Assembly: GCA_934621385.1 (NCBI GenBank) | Contig: CAKTUI010000038.1 | Coordinates: forward strand, 1-21,836 | DNA length: 21,836 bases | Reading direction: 5' to 3' | From: an uncultured Kiritimatiellota bacterium | GTDB taxonomy: Bacteria; Verrucomicrobiota; Kiritimatiellia; RFP12; UBA1067 | In this document: positions 1-7,309 of the stretch, one piece after another | Layout: every line of letters starts with the position of its first letter | How positions within the stretch are numbered: position 1 is the first letter of the stretch | Notes under the pieces: generated by a model | Told to the model about the DNA's origin: nothing | Database searches by the model: none | Seen by the model: only the letters and a program-made list of their open reading frames with translations | Translations under genes and position numbers: made by a program

Positions 1-72
1 GAGGGCGAGCGCAAGCGCCGCGACGCACCCGCGCCCCGCCGCCGTCACCGCACTCTGGACTGCCCCGCTCAT
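1..72 (-). CDS. N-terminal fragment of a secreted protein (runs off the left edge)
   Basis: Only the first 24 codons are in the window. They begin MSGAVQSAVTAAG and continue into an Ala/Leu-rich stretch ending CVAALALALAL, which reads as the hydrophobic core of a signal peptide. A good extended -10 (TGGTAGAAT) lies only 10 nt upstream of the ATG, and there is no Shine-Dalgarno sequence, so the mRNA would have almost no leader. The promoter match is the main reason for this start. Function cannot be inferred. The gene could be another member of the large secreted protein families seen elsewhere in the window. Confidence 0.6.
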   Translation of the reverse strand, partial: MSGAVQSAVTAAGRGCVAALALAL

Positions 73-82
73 GGATGTGGAT

Positions 83-91
83 ATTCTACCA
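83..91 (-). promoter_or_regulatory. Extended -10 promoter of the left-edge gene
   Basis: The minus strand reads TGG TAGAAT, a TGn extended -10 with one mismatch to TATAAT. The hexamer ends 10 nt before the ATG at 72, so transcription would start about 3 nt before the start codon. No convincing -35 is seen. Confidence 0.5.
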
Positions 92-130
92 CAATCGTGT
101 CCCGCATGGAATAACGCGGCGGATTAGATC

Positions 131-162
131 AACCACGGAACACAAGTATGTATTCCGTGGTT
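131..162. repeat. Perfect 10-bp inverted repeat (hairpin)
   Basis: AACCACGGAA (131-140) is exactly mirrored by TTCCGTGGTT (153-162) around a 12-nt spacer, which can add a short ACA/TGT inner stem. There is no T-tract on either side, so it is not a classical intrinsic terminator. It lies between ligA and the left-edge gene, so it could still serve as a transcript end or a protein-binding site. Confidence 0.6.
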
Positions 163-178
163 ATTCCCCACGCGGCAG

Positions 179-266
179 AATTCCGATGCCCGTCGGACGG
201 AATTCTGATGCCCGTCGGAAAAAATTCCGATGGGCATCAGAAAGTACTCCAATGCCCATTAGACGG
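179..266. repeat. Four 22-bp tandem repeat units with an internal inverted repeat
   Basis: Units lie at 179-200, 201-222, 223-244 and 245-266, with a consensus close to AATTCCGATGCCCGTCGGAA. Units 1 and 2 are close copies; unit 4 is diverged. The core of unit 3 reads CCGATGGGCATCAG, the near reverse complement of the unit 2 core CTGATGCCCGTCGG, so units 2 and 3 form a 14-bp stem (one G.T pair) around AAAAAATT. No gene overlaps the array. The rest of the gene-free stretch 73-491 shows nothing else I can name. Confidence 0.75.
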
Positions 267-491
267 TCCTTTGGCTATCACCGGGGCGAAATTCGGCGGA
301 GGTAACGTTTTTGCGTGTCACCGCGACTTCGGAAACGGTGGTCTCATCGGCCGCACAACCATCACCCATAAAACCTGCTCTAAAAGGAAACCATGAACAC
401 TTACCGACCCTTCACGACACCACGCCTCTACCTTATTTATATACACTCCCGTCTATTCGGGCTTGTGAGTGAACTGTTTCAAAGCCCTGTC

Positions 492-2627
492 TCAGGCGAA
501 ATCGAAAAGTCCCTGCTCTTGATGCGGCGCGACGGATTGGGGTGCCGCCGCCTCGGTGGTGTCCTCCGCCGAAGCCTCGCCCAGCAATTCAAGGAGTTTC
601 GCCTCGTCGATGACCGTCGTTCCGAGTGCACGGGCCTTCTGCGTCTTCGTCGCCCCGACATTCGCGCCCGCGATCAGGTATTTCGTCCGTGATGTCACGG
701 CACTTTGGACGATTCCGCCCGCCCGTTCAATCAGTTTCGAGTATTCCCCTCGCGGACGCGAAAGGCTGCCCGTCAGGACACAACCGGCCCCGACCAGCGG
801 GCCTGCCGTTGCCACGGATTCCTTTTCGGCCCGTCTGGGATCGATGCCCAGTTCTTTCATCCGCAAGAGGAACGACTGCCCGTACGCACCCGCGAAGAAG
901 TCCAGAACGGCACGGGCCGCCTCGACCTTAATGGCGAGAATCTTGCGTTCCTTGCCCTTCTTCGCGTCGTTCTCGATAACGGCACGCAGAACAGCACTTC
1001 CCGACAAGTCGCTCATCCGCTCATGCTCGGCAGCAATGTCTCGCGCCACCGTCACGCCAACCTGAGGAATGCCGATGGCATACAGCCAGCGATCGAGGGG
1101 CAGGGTTCGCGCTGCGGCAACCGCCTCAACAAGATTTTGTGCATTCTTGCCAAACCGACGCGGCGCGTCCTCCTCCCCGACATTGAGCGCGGCAAGTTCA
1201 TCCGCCTTCAGCGAAAAGAGATCGAGCGGATCGTGCACAAGCCCACGCGTCACGAGCACATCCGCAATCTTTCCGCCGAGGGCATTGATGTCCAGTGCAT
1301 TGCGTTCGGCGAAGTGTTCCAGCCGCCGCTGCAATTGGGCCGGGCACAGCGGATTGACACACCGCACCGCCACCTCGTCGGCGAGGTGCTCGACCTTTCC
1401 TCCGCAGACGGGGCAGGCAGTCGGCATCTGAAAGACCCGCTCGTCGCCCGTGCGTTTCTCGACAATCACCGAGTCCACCGCCGGAATCACATCCCCGGCC
1501 TTGACGAGCCAAATGTGGTCGCCGATGCGCACATCCTGCCGCGCCACCTGATCCGCATTGTGGAGCGTCGCCCGCGAAATGACGGACCCCGCAAGGGACA
1601 CGGGCTTCAGTTCCGCAACGGGTGTCAGGATGCCCGTGCGCCCGACCTGCACGGTGATGGACTCAACGACCGTCTCCACGCGTTCCGGCGCATACTTGTA
1701 GGCCCGCGCCCAGCGTGGTCCGTGCGCCGTCGCTCCCAGGACGGAATAGAACCGCCGCTCGTCAATCTTGAGGACGGCCCCGTCAATCTCAAATCGGAAG
1801 GTGTGCCGCAGTTTCTCCAGCTCGTCAATCGCGGCGAAGACCTCCCCAATTGTCCGACACGCCCGGCTCCATGGCGTCACGGGGAATCCCCAGCGACGGA
1901 AAGCCTCAATCATTTCGCCGTGCGTGGCGAACGACTCGCACCCGACACCACCCGCATTGTAGATGACGACATCAAGCGGACGCGTCGCGACCTCCTTCGG
2001 GTCAAGTTGCTTCAGCGATCCAGCCGCGGCATTTCGCGGATTGGCGAACGGCTCGCGACCGGCCTCCTCCTCGCGCTCGTTCAGCTTGACGAAGCCCTCC
2101 CGCGTCATATAGACCTCGCCGCGCACCTCCAACGCCTCCGGGGCCTCCGGCGGCAGCACGAGCGGAATGGAGCGAATCGTGCGGACATTGACCGTGACAT
2201 CATCACCCACGATGCCGTTGCCACGCGTTGCCGCCCGCACCAGTCGGCGGTTCTCGTAGAGAAGCGACATCGAGACTCCATCGACTTTCGGCTCAACACG
2301 GTAGGTACAACCCTCAATCTCCTTTCTCACGAACGCGTCGAAGTCGGAAAGCTCACCCTTTGAATGGGTCTTGTCGAGGGACTGCATGGGCGGATTGTGC
2401 CGAACCTGTGCGAAGCCGGCAATTGGTTCGCCCGACACGCGCTGCGTCGGCGAATCGGGCGAGAGAAACTGCGGATACTGCCGCTCAAGCGACAGCAGTT
2501 CCTCATAGAGGAGATCATAATCCCGATCGCCAATGACCGGCTTCGCCTCCACATAGTAGAGGTAGTCGTTGCGATTGATTTCCTTGCGAAGATAGTCGAT
2601 GCGCCGTTCCGCTTCCGTCGTTGTCAT
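492..2627 (-). CDS. ligA: NAD-dependent DNA ligase LigA
   Basis: This enzyme seals 3'-OH/5'-phosphate nicks in DNA using NAD+, in replication and repair. At 711 aa it is slightly longer than the usual 670-690. Domains in order: the Ia region with DYLYY and DRDYD motifs (about 10-60); the adenylation domain with K114 in KVDG, then TRGNGIVGDDVT and NPRNAAAGSLKQLD; an OB fold (HNADQVARQDVRIGD); a four-cysteine zinc finger (CPVCGG...CVNPLCPAQL); helix-hairpin-helix repeats (AIGIPQVGVTVA); and a BRCT domain (about 605-680). The last 30 residues are an Ala/Glu/Pro-rich tail ending QEQGLFDFA, possibly a clamp-binding motif. The start is supported by the N-terminal family match and by a promoter exactly at the ATG. 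The upstream hydrolase-like gene ends only 30 nt away. No intrinsic terminator is evident after the stop. Confidence 0.97.
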   Translation of the reverse strand: MTTTEAERRIDYLRKEINRNDYLYYVEAKPVIGDRDYDLLYEELLSLERQYPQFLSPDSPTQRVSGEPIAGFAQVRHNPPMQSLDKTHSKGELSDFDAFVRKEIEGCTYRVEPKVDGVSMSLLYENRRLVRAATRGNGIVGDDVTVNVRTIRSIPLVLPPEAPEALEVRGEVYMTREGFVKLNEREEEAGREPFANPRNAAAGSLKQLDPKEVATRPLDVVIYNAGGVGCESFATHGEMIEAFRRWGFPVTPWSRACRTIGEVFAAIDELEKLRHTFRFEIDGAVLKIDERRFYSVLGATAHGPRWARAYKYAPERVETVVESITVQVGRTGILTPVAELKPVSLAGSVISRATLHNADQVARQDVRIGDHIWLVKAGDVIPAVDSVIVEKRTGDERVFQMPTACPVCGGKVEHLADEVAVRCVNPLCPAQLQRRLEHFAERNALDINALGGKIADVLVTRGLVHDPLDLFSLKADELAALNVGEEDAPRRFGKNAQNLVEAVAAARTLPLDRWLYAIGIPQVGVTVARDIAAEHERMSDLSGSAVLRAVIENDAKKGKERKILAIKVEAARAVLDFFAGAYGQSFLLRMKELGIDPRRAEKESVATAGPLVGAGCVLTGSLSRPRGEYSKLIERAGGIVQSAVTSRTKYLIAGANVGATKTQKARALGTTVIDEAKLLELLGEASAEDTTEAAAPQSVAPHQEQGLFDFA

Positions 2628-2633
2628 GCCTGT

Positions 2634-2642
2634 ATTATAGCA
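2634..2642 (-). promoter_or_regulatory. Extended -10 promoter giving leaderless ligA mRNA
   Basis: The minus strand reads TGC TATAAT, a perfect extended -10. The hexamer ends 6 nt before the ligA ATG, so the usual 6-7 nt spacing puts the first transcribed base at or next to the A of the start codon. There is no Shine-Dalgarno sequence in the 30-nt gap to the preceding gene. Confidence 0.7.
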
Positions 2643-2657
2643 TAAAGCAACGCGGCA

Positions 2658-5600
2658 CTACTGGATGAGCGTCAGGACACCGAAGGCACTCGGTGCCCAG
2701 GCGGGCGACAGCCCCATACCCCAGTTGATTTCGCCAAACGACCCGTCCTCATCGAGGTCGGTCAGACGCAGGGAAAGCCCGAGCCGTGCACCCAGTTCGG
2801 GCGAAAAGCCGGGAATCTCGCTCCACGGGATGCGCAGTTCGTACGTGCAGACATCGCCGTCCTGCCGAATGGCGATCTCGTAGTTCGAGGAGTCCTTGGC
2901 AAGCTGTCCGCTCTTGAGTCCGCCCGAATGGGCACCGGGACGATAAAGCGTGTACTTGCCCGAGCCACTGCCCGGATGGGCGGTCGAGAGATACCATTCG
3001 ACGGCGCGTCCGTCCGTGCCCGGTACGCGGTTGCCCGGATGCAAGGCGAGGGTAATTGCATCACCCTTGTTGGCATCGCCGTCCTTTCGGACAACATGGC
3101 TGTTGTCCTTCACCCGTGCGGCAAAATAGAGCGAGTCCTTGTCCCACGCGAAGTAGGCGACACCCGACAGGTTCTGGGGTGTCCACTTGTAGTTCGCCCC
3201 CGGTTTCACCTGGTTCTCGCAGAGAAGCGGAATCGTGCAGGTCGCCTCCTCCCAATCCGAGAGATCGCCATCCACCGCAATCGGCTCCTTCACCTGGTCC
3301 GCCTCCGCCGCGAAATCCGTTCCATCATAGACAGTGACGCGGATATTGCGGTAGAGGGCGAGCGACTTGCCGTCCGGGCCGGGCCGCCCCGTTCCCACGG
3401 GCGAGAAGGTCGCCTTCACGTCGTCCGGCTCGGTGGCGCGGCGCTTTGAGAGGAGCACCCAGCCCTTTGCCGTCTTCGGTGCGGTGAAGACCCCGAGCAT
3501 GTGGCTCTCCTTGTAGGAGCCGTCCTTCTTCGTCACGCCGAGGTTGGAGCCGCAGTACATCATGTCGGGCCAGACCCAAGCCGTGTAGAGATACTCGCGT
3601 CCGGGAGCTGGCAGGGCAATCTGCTGGTTGACGCTCATGTAGCCCTTGGCGTTCTCGAACGCAAGGGCCTCGCCATCCATACCGGGATCGCTCGCCTTCA
3701 CGCCCTTGGTCGCGGCGATATTCTTCAGCGCGGCGCGTCCATTGAAGTTCCAGCCCATCTTGCCGTCCGCAAAATCTCCGTTCGTCAGCAGGTTGCCGAG
3801 CAGGTCGGGGCGCACCGTCTCAAGCGCAAACTCCCGCTCGTAGGAGACGCTCGGGTTCTTCCACATCATCAGCACCTTGCCGGACTTGACGCGTGAACCA
3901 AGCTTGCCCGCGTCAAATGTCAGGAACTGCGACTCGCCCGGCTTGAGGGCAATCTTCTGCGCCGAGAGGGACTTGCCGCCCAGCGAAACCGAAACGCTCC
4001 CCGCGAGTGCCGTGGACAGGGGATTCCGGACACGGACATCCACGCGAACCGCCGCCCCTGAGACGCATCGGACGCTCGGCTTCGGTGTCAGCGCATCCTG
4101 TCCGCCAATCGAAAGTGAACAGGTCGCCGCCAGCGGCTCCAGGTCAAAGCCCTCGACAATCACGGGAATCGGCTTTGCCGCGATGCGGAGGAAGCCGCCC
4201 TCCGTCTTCGCCCTGCGCTCGTTGCCCTGGTAGTCCGTCACCAGAACCGCCGCGCTCGTCCCGACGGGCAGCGAGACGGCGACGGCATCGGCAGCATTCA
4301 GTATCTGCTCCGACGCCGAATAGTGCGAGGGCTTCGCGCACCCCTCCGACTCGCTCATCACGTAGGCGAGGCCCTTCCCGTCCGCACGACGGAAGAGATA
4401 GGCGATTGCGCCCGGATTCAGGTAGACCGCGCCAACGGGTTCGGAGGTTCCGATTTTCGAGGCAAAGACGGCCAGCGTCGCCGCGACCGGGCGAGGGGTG
4501 AAATCGTCCAGCAGGTACGTCCAGTTGCCGGGGGCGTTCGCCTCGCCGCCGAAATAGGTGACGACCTTCGCGCCGGCGACGAACTCGCCCGGCCACTGGC
4601 GAAGGAGATACGAGCACTGCGTCACCGAGCAGTAGAGTTGTTCGAGCGGCGGCATCTTCCACACCGAGATTCCACGCGCCGACTCGTTGTCCCACACCTC
4701 ATCGCATCCGCCCGCCTTCGCGTCGCGAATCGCCTCGGCGACGCTACCGTACGAACCGTAGTGGACGGGCAGAACGTCGATTGCGTCCAGCACACCGCCG
4801 CGAATCACGTCGAGCCGATAACTGCGCGGCCAAAGCCCGCCCGCCATCTGGACGCGGGCGGTCGGATCGACCTTGCGCAATACCTTCGTGCCGATGCGGC
4901 AGAACCGCACGTAGTCCTCGACGGGATGCTTCGTCCTGTCGCCCTGCGAAATCTCGTTGAGCCACTCGAAGCCCCAGACTTTCCCCTTGCAGGCCGTCGC
5001 GATGCGAGTAATCGACTCCTCCCATCCCGCCGCGTCAAACGGGAATGGGCAATACCCCGGCGAATGGACGCCCGCCGGCATCGCCCATTCGGGAGCCCCC
5101 GTCAGAAGCACCCACGGACGAATGCCATTCGCATTAAGACCGTCGAGCGTGGAGAGAAGCGAATCCATCGTATAGATGCCGCGCCGGGGGTTCAGACTCG
5201 CCCACCCCGTGAAGAGACGGCAATAGCGGAAGCCGAGTTTCGCCGCGATTTCGGCCTGGCGCGGATTGCGCACATTCGTACAGGCGAGGGGCGGACGCTT
5301 CCCCAAAAGCATCTTGCTGACATCTGGAATCGTCGCAAACGCCGTTGCGCGGCGAATCTCCGCGCCTTTCGCGTCCGACATCCGGGCCTCGAGGAGCAAA
5401 GTGCCGCGCCTGGAAAGCTTTGGAAGCGAAATCTTCGTCGTCGTTCCGGGGGCGCCGACCGTCAGGTTCTTCGTGAAGCGGGCGACCACGTTGCTCTCGC
5501 AATCGTACACCGTGAAGTCAACGTCCTTGACCGCCTGCGACGCGGCGACATCGCCCCAGTGGAGGTTGACCGCAGGGGTTTCGTCATAGTAGAAAAGGCC

Positions 5601-7295
5601 GCCCACCGCATCGGACTGCAGGCGGAAGCCCTTCGTGTCGGGCACAAGATCGGGTCCGCCCGTGCGCACTTCCCACGGCCATTCCTTGCCGTCGCCACCG
5701 ACGAACTTCGCGCGGAAGGCCACCTGATTGCGTTCGCCGAAACTGTTCTTGCCGGGTTCGCAGACGAACTCGATTGTCCCGTCCCCCGGCTTGATTTTCT
5801 TCGTCTGCCGCCAGAGTCCGTAGATGAAGATGTGCTGGCTCGACTTGTTCACAACTCCGTCTGGGTTGTCAATCCACGGTCCGAGAGGATCCATCATCAG
5901 CGTCGTTCCGCCCCCCCAGTCATCGGCCGCATCGAGATGATACCGGACTTTCACCGTGAACTTCTCGCCCGAACGAACTTCCTTCACATCGAGGGGAAGG
6001 AACTGAAGCCAGCTCTTCTTGAAGGTGACGGACGCGGGCCTTTCCCGTGCCGCGGCGGCGGCCACCTCGGCGGCGGAAACGACGAGCGGAATCTGCGGCG
6101 GCCAGGCGTTCCAGCCCTTCTTGCTCCATTCGCCGTTCGGCGCGGCGAAGACAACCGGCACGAGCTTCGCAACGGTCGGACTGTTCTTCGCCGTGAAGGA
6201 GAAGACGGAGGTTTCGCCCACCGCCTTCGGTGCCTGCGCGGGCCGCCACTCGTAAATGCCGCCCCACGAATTCGGCTTCTTCACACAGTGTGCATGGACG
6301 GAAAGGTTTTCGCCGGCGGGCAACGACTTCTTCAGCGTGACGCGAATCTGATATCCCTGCCCCGCGCTCACGCTCTTCGGCGATTCCACCGTACACCAAT
6401 CGAACTCCGTCTTTTGGTACTCGACGGGTCCCGTCGTCTTCGCGGCGGATGCGGAGGGGGAAACTCCGGCCCCCGACACCTTGATCTTCGCGGGCCACGC
6501 CGTCCACCACTTCTTGTTCCAGTCGCCGTTCGGCGCGGCGAACACGACCGGCACGAGCTGGCCGAGGTCCGGCTTCGCCTTCGCCGTGAACGCGAACACA
6601 GTCGCCTCGCCAACCGGCTTCGGGGTCTGCGCGGGCCGCCACTCGTAAATGCCGCCCCACGCCCCGTCCGCCTTCGTGTGCTGCATGTGGACGGAGAGGT
6701 TCTGTCCGTCGGGCAACGCTTTTTTCAGCGTCACCTTCACCCAGTACCCCTTGCCGTCTGCCACCGTTTCGGGCGTCTCCACCGTGCACCAGTCAAACTC
6801 CGTCTTCTGCATCCCCGAAGGTGCGGCGGAAGCACCACTGGCGGAGGCCGACGGCGCGGCAGTTCCGCCCGCACTCACCTTGATTTTCGCGGGCCATGCC
6901 GTCCACCCCTTCTTCTCCCACGTGCCGTTCGGCGCGGCAAATACGACCGGCACGAGCTGTCCGAGGTTCTCCTTCGCCTTCGCCGTGAAGGCGAAAATCG
7001 TCGCCTCGCCGACCGGCTTCGGGTTCTGCGCAGGCCGCCACTCAAAGAGTCCGCCCCACGAGCCGTCCGCCTTCGTGTGCTGCATGTGAACCGACAGGTT
7101 CTGCCCCTCGGGCAACGCCTTCTTCAGCGTCACCTTCACCCAATATCCCTTGTCTGCCTCCACGCTCTCGGGCGTCTCAACCGTGCACCAGTCGAACTCC
7201 GTCTTCACATTCGCCGCCTGCACACGGCCAAGGCCCAGCAGGGCGACCGCCACAAGAACGGCCCACCGAATCACTCCTTGTCCTTTCATTTTCAT
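2658..7295 (-). CDS. Secreted multidomain glycoside hydrolase-like protein with three N-terminal repeats and a C-terminal CBM9-like domain
   Basis: Protein of 1545 aa. A signal peptide (1-27, cleavage near VQA/ANV) is followed by three near-identical beta-rich repeats (31-140, 164-273, 295-406) joined by Ala/Ser linkers. Each repeat has one Cys in FDWCTVE and a conserved VPVVFAAPNG segment. A diverged Ig-like region (about 420-550) precedes a TIM-barrel-like domain (about 665-950). That domain has EWLNEI (E781, candidate acid/base) and WDNESARG (E871, candidate nucleophile), the spacing expected of a retaining clan GH-A enzyme. After further beta domains, a lectin-like segment (LLTNGDFADGKMGWNF) leads to a CBM9-like domain beginning AVDGDLSDW. 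The substrate is unknown. The start at 7295 follows AAGGAGGGAG; a second in-frame ATG at 7289 has better spacing. The gene lies 14 nt after the beta-helix gene, so the two are probably one operon. Confidence 0.85.
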   Translation of the reverse strand: MKMKGQGVIRWAVLVAVALLGLGRVQAANVKTEFDWCTVETPESVEADKGYWVKVTLKKALPEGQNLSVHMQHTKADGSWGGLFEWRPAQNPKPVGEATIFAFTAKAKENLGQLVPVVFAAPNGTWEKKGWTAWPAKIKVSAGGTAAPSASASGASAAPSGMQKTEFDWCTVETPETVADGKGYWVKVTLKKALPDGQNLSVHMQHTKADGAWGGIYEWRPAQTPKPVGEATVFAFTAKAKPDLGQLVPVVFAAPNGDWNKKWWTAWPAKIKVSGAGVSPSASAAKTTGPVEYQKTEFDWCTVESPKSVSAGQGYQIRVTLKKSLPAGENLSVHAHCVKKPNSWGGIYEWRPAQAPKAVGETSVFSFTAKNSPTVAKLVPVVFAAPNGEWSKKGWNAWPPQIPLVVSAAEVAAAAARERPASVTFKKSWLQFLPLDVKEVRSGEKFTVKVRYHLDAADDWGGGTTLMMDPLGPWIDNPDGVVNKSSQHIFIYGLWRQTKKIKPGDGTIEFVCEPGKNSFGERNQVAFRAKFVGGDGKEWPWEVRTGGPDLVPDTKGFRLQSDAVGGLFYYDETPAVNLHWGDVAASQAVKDVDFTVYDCESNVVARFTKNLTVGAPGTTTKISLPKLSRRGTLLLEARMSDAKGAEIRRATAFATIPDVSKMLLGKRPPLACTNVRNPRQAEIAAKLGFRYCRLFTGWASLNPRRGIYTMDSLLSTLDGLNANGIRPWVLLTGAPEWAMPAGVHSPGYCPFPFDAAGWEESITRIATACKGKVWGFEWLNEISQGDRTKHPVEDYVRFCRIGTKVLRKVDPTARVQMAGGLWPRSYRLDVIRGGVLDAIDVLPVHYGSYGSVAEAIRDAKAGGCDEVWDNESARGISVWKMPPLEQLYCSVTQCSYLLRQWPGEFVAGAKVVTYFGGEANAPGNWTYLLDDFTPRPVAATLAVFASKIGTSEPVGAVYLNPGAIAYLFRRADGKGLAYVMSESEGCAKPSHYSASEQILNAADAVAVSLPVGTSAAVLVTDYQGNERRAKTEGGFLRIAAKPIPVIVEGFDLEPLAATCSLSIGGQDALTPKPSVRCVSGAAVRVDVRVRNPLSTALAGSVSVSLGGKSLSAQKIALKPGESQFLTFDAGKLGSRVKSGKVLMMWKNPSVSYEREFALETVRPDLLGNLLTNGDFADGKMGWNFNGRAALKNIAATKGVKASDPGMDGEALAFENAKGYMSVNQQIALPAPGREYLYTAWVWPDMMYCGSNLGVTKKDGSYKESHMLGVFTAPKTAKGWVLLSKRRATEPDDVKATFSPVGTGRPGPDGKSLALYRNIRVTVYDGTDFAAEADQVKEPIAVDGDLSDWEEATCTIPLLCENQVKPGANYKWTPQNLSGVAYFAWDKDSLYFAARVKDNSHVVRKDGDANKGDAITLALHPGNRVPGTDGRAVEWYLSTAHPGSGSGKYTLYRPGAHSGGLKSGQLAKDSSNYEIAIRQDGDVCTYELRIPWSEIPGFSPELGARLGLSLRLTDLDEDGSFGEINWGMGLSPAWAPSAFGVLTLIQ
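6078..7205 (-). repeat. Three tandem copies of a ~330-bp coding repeat
   Basis: Copies lie at 6876-7205, 6477-6806 and 6078-6413 (periods of 399 and 393 nt including linkers). Copies 1 and 2 are nearly identical at the protein level. Copy 3 has diverged in its middle (HAHCVKKPNSW instead of HMQHTKADGSW) and has an extra Cys. Frame is kept throughout. The array looks like recent in-frame duplication within the gene, and copy-number variation between strains would not be surprising. Confidence 0.85.
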
Positions 7296-7309
7296 CTCCC
7301 TCCTTCGGA

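Noticed and set aside
179..266. A CRISPR array
   Set aside because: The 22-bp units are directly adjacent with no spacers, and there are no cas genes in the window.
393..692. A 99-codon plus-strand frame with an AAAAGGA sequence upstream
   Set aside because: Two thirds of it is antisense to ligA, and the composition is not protein-like; the ribosome binding site is probably chance.
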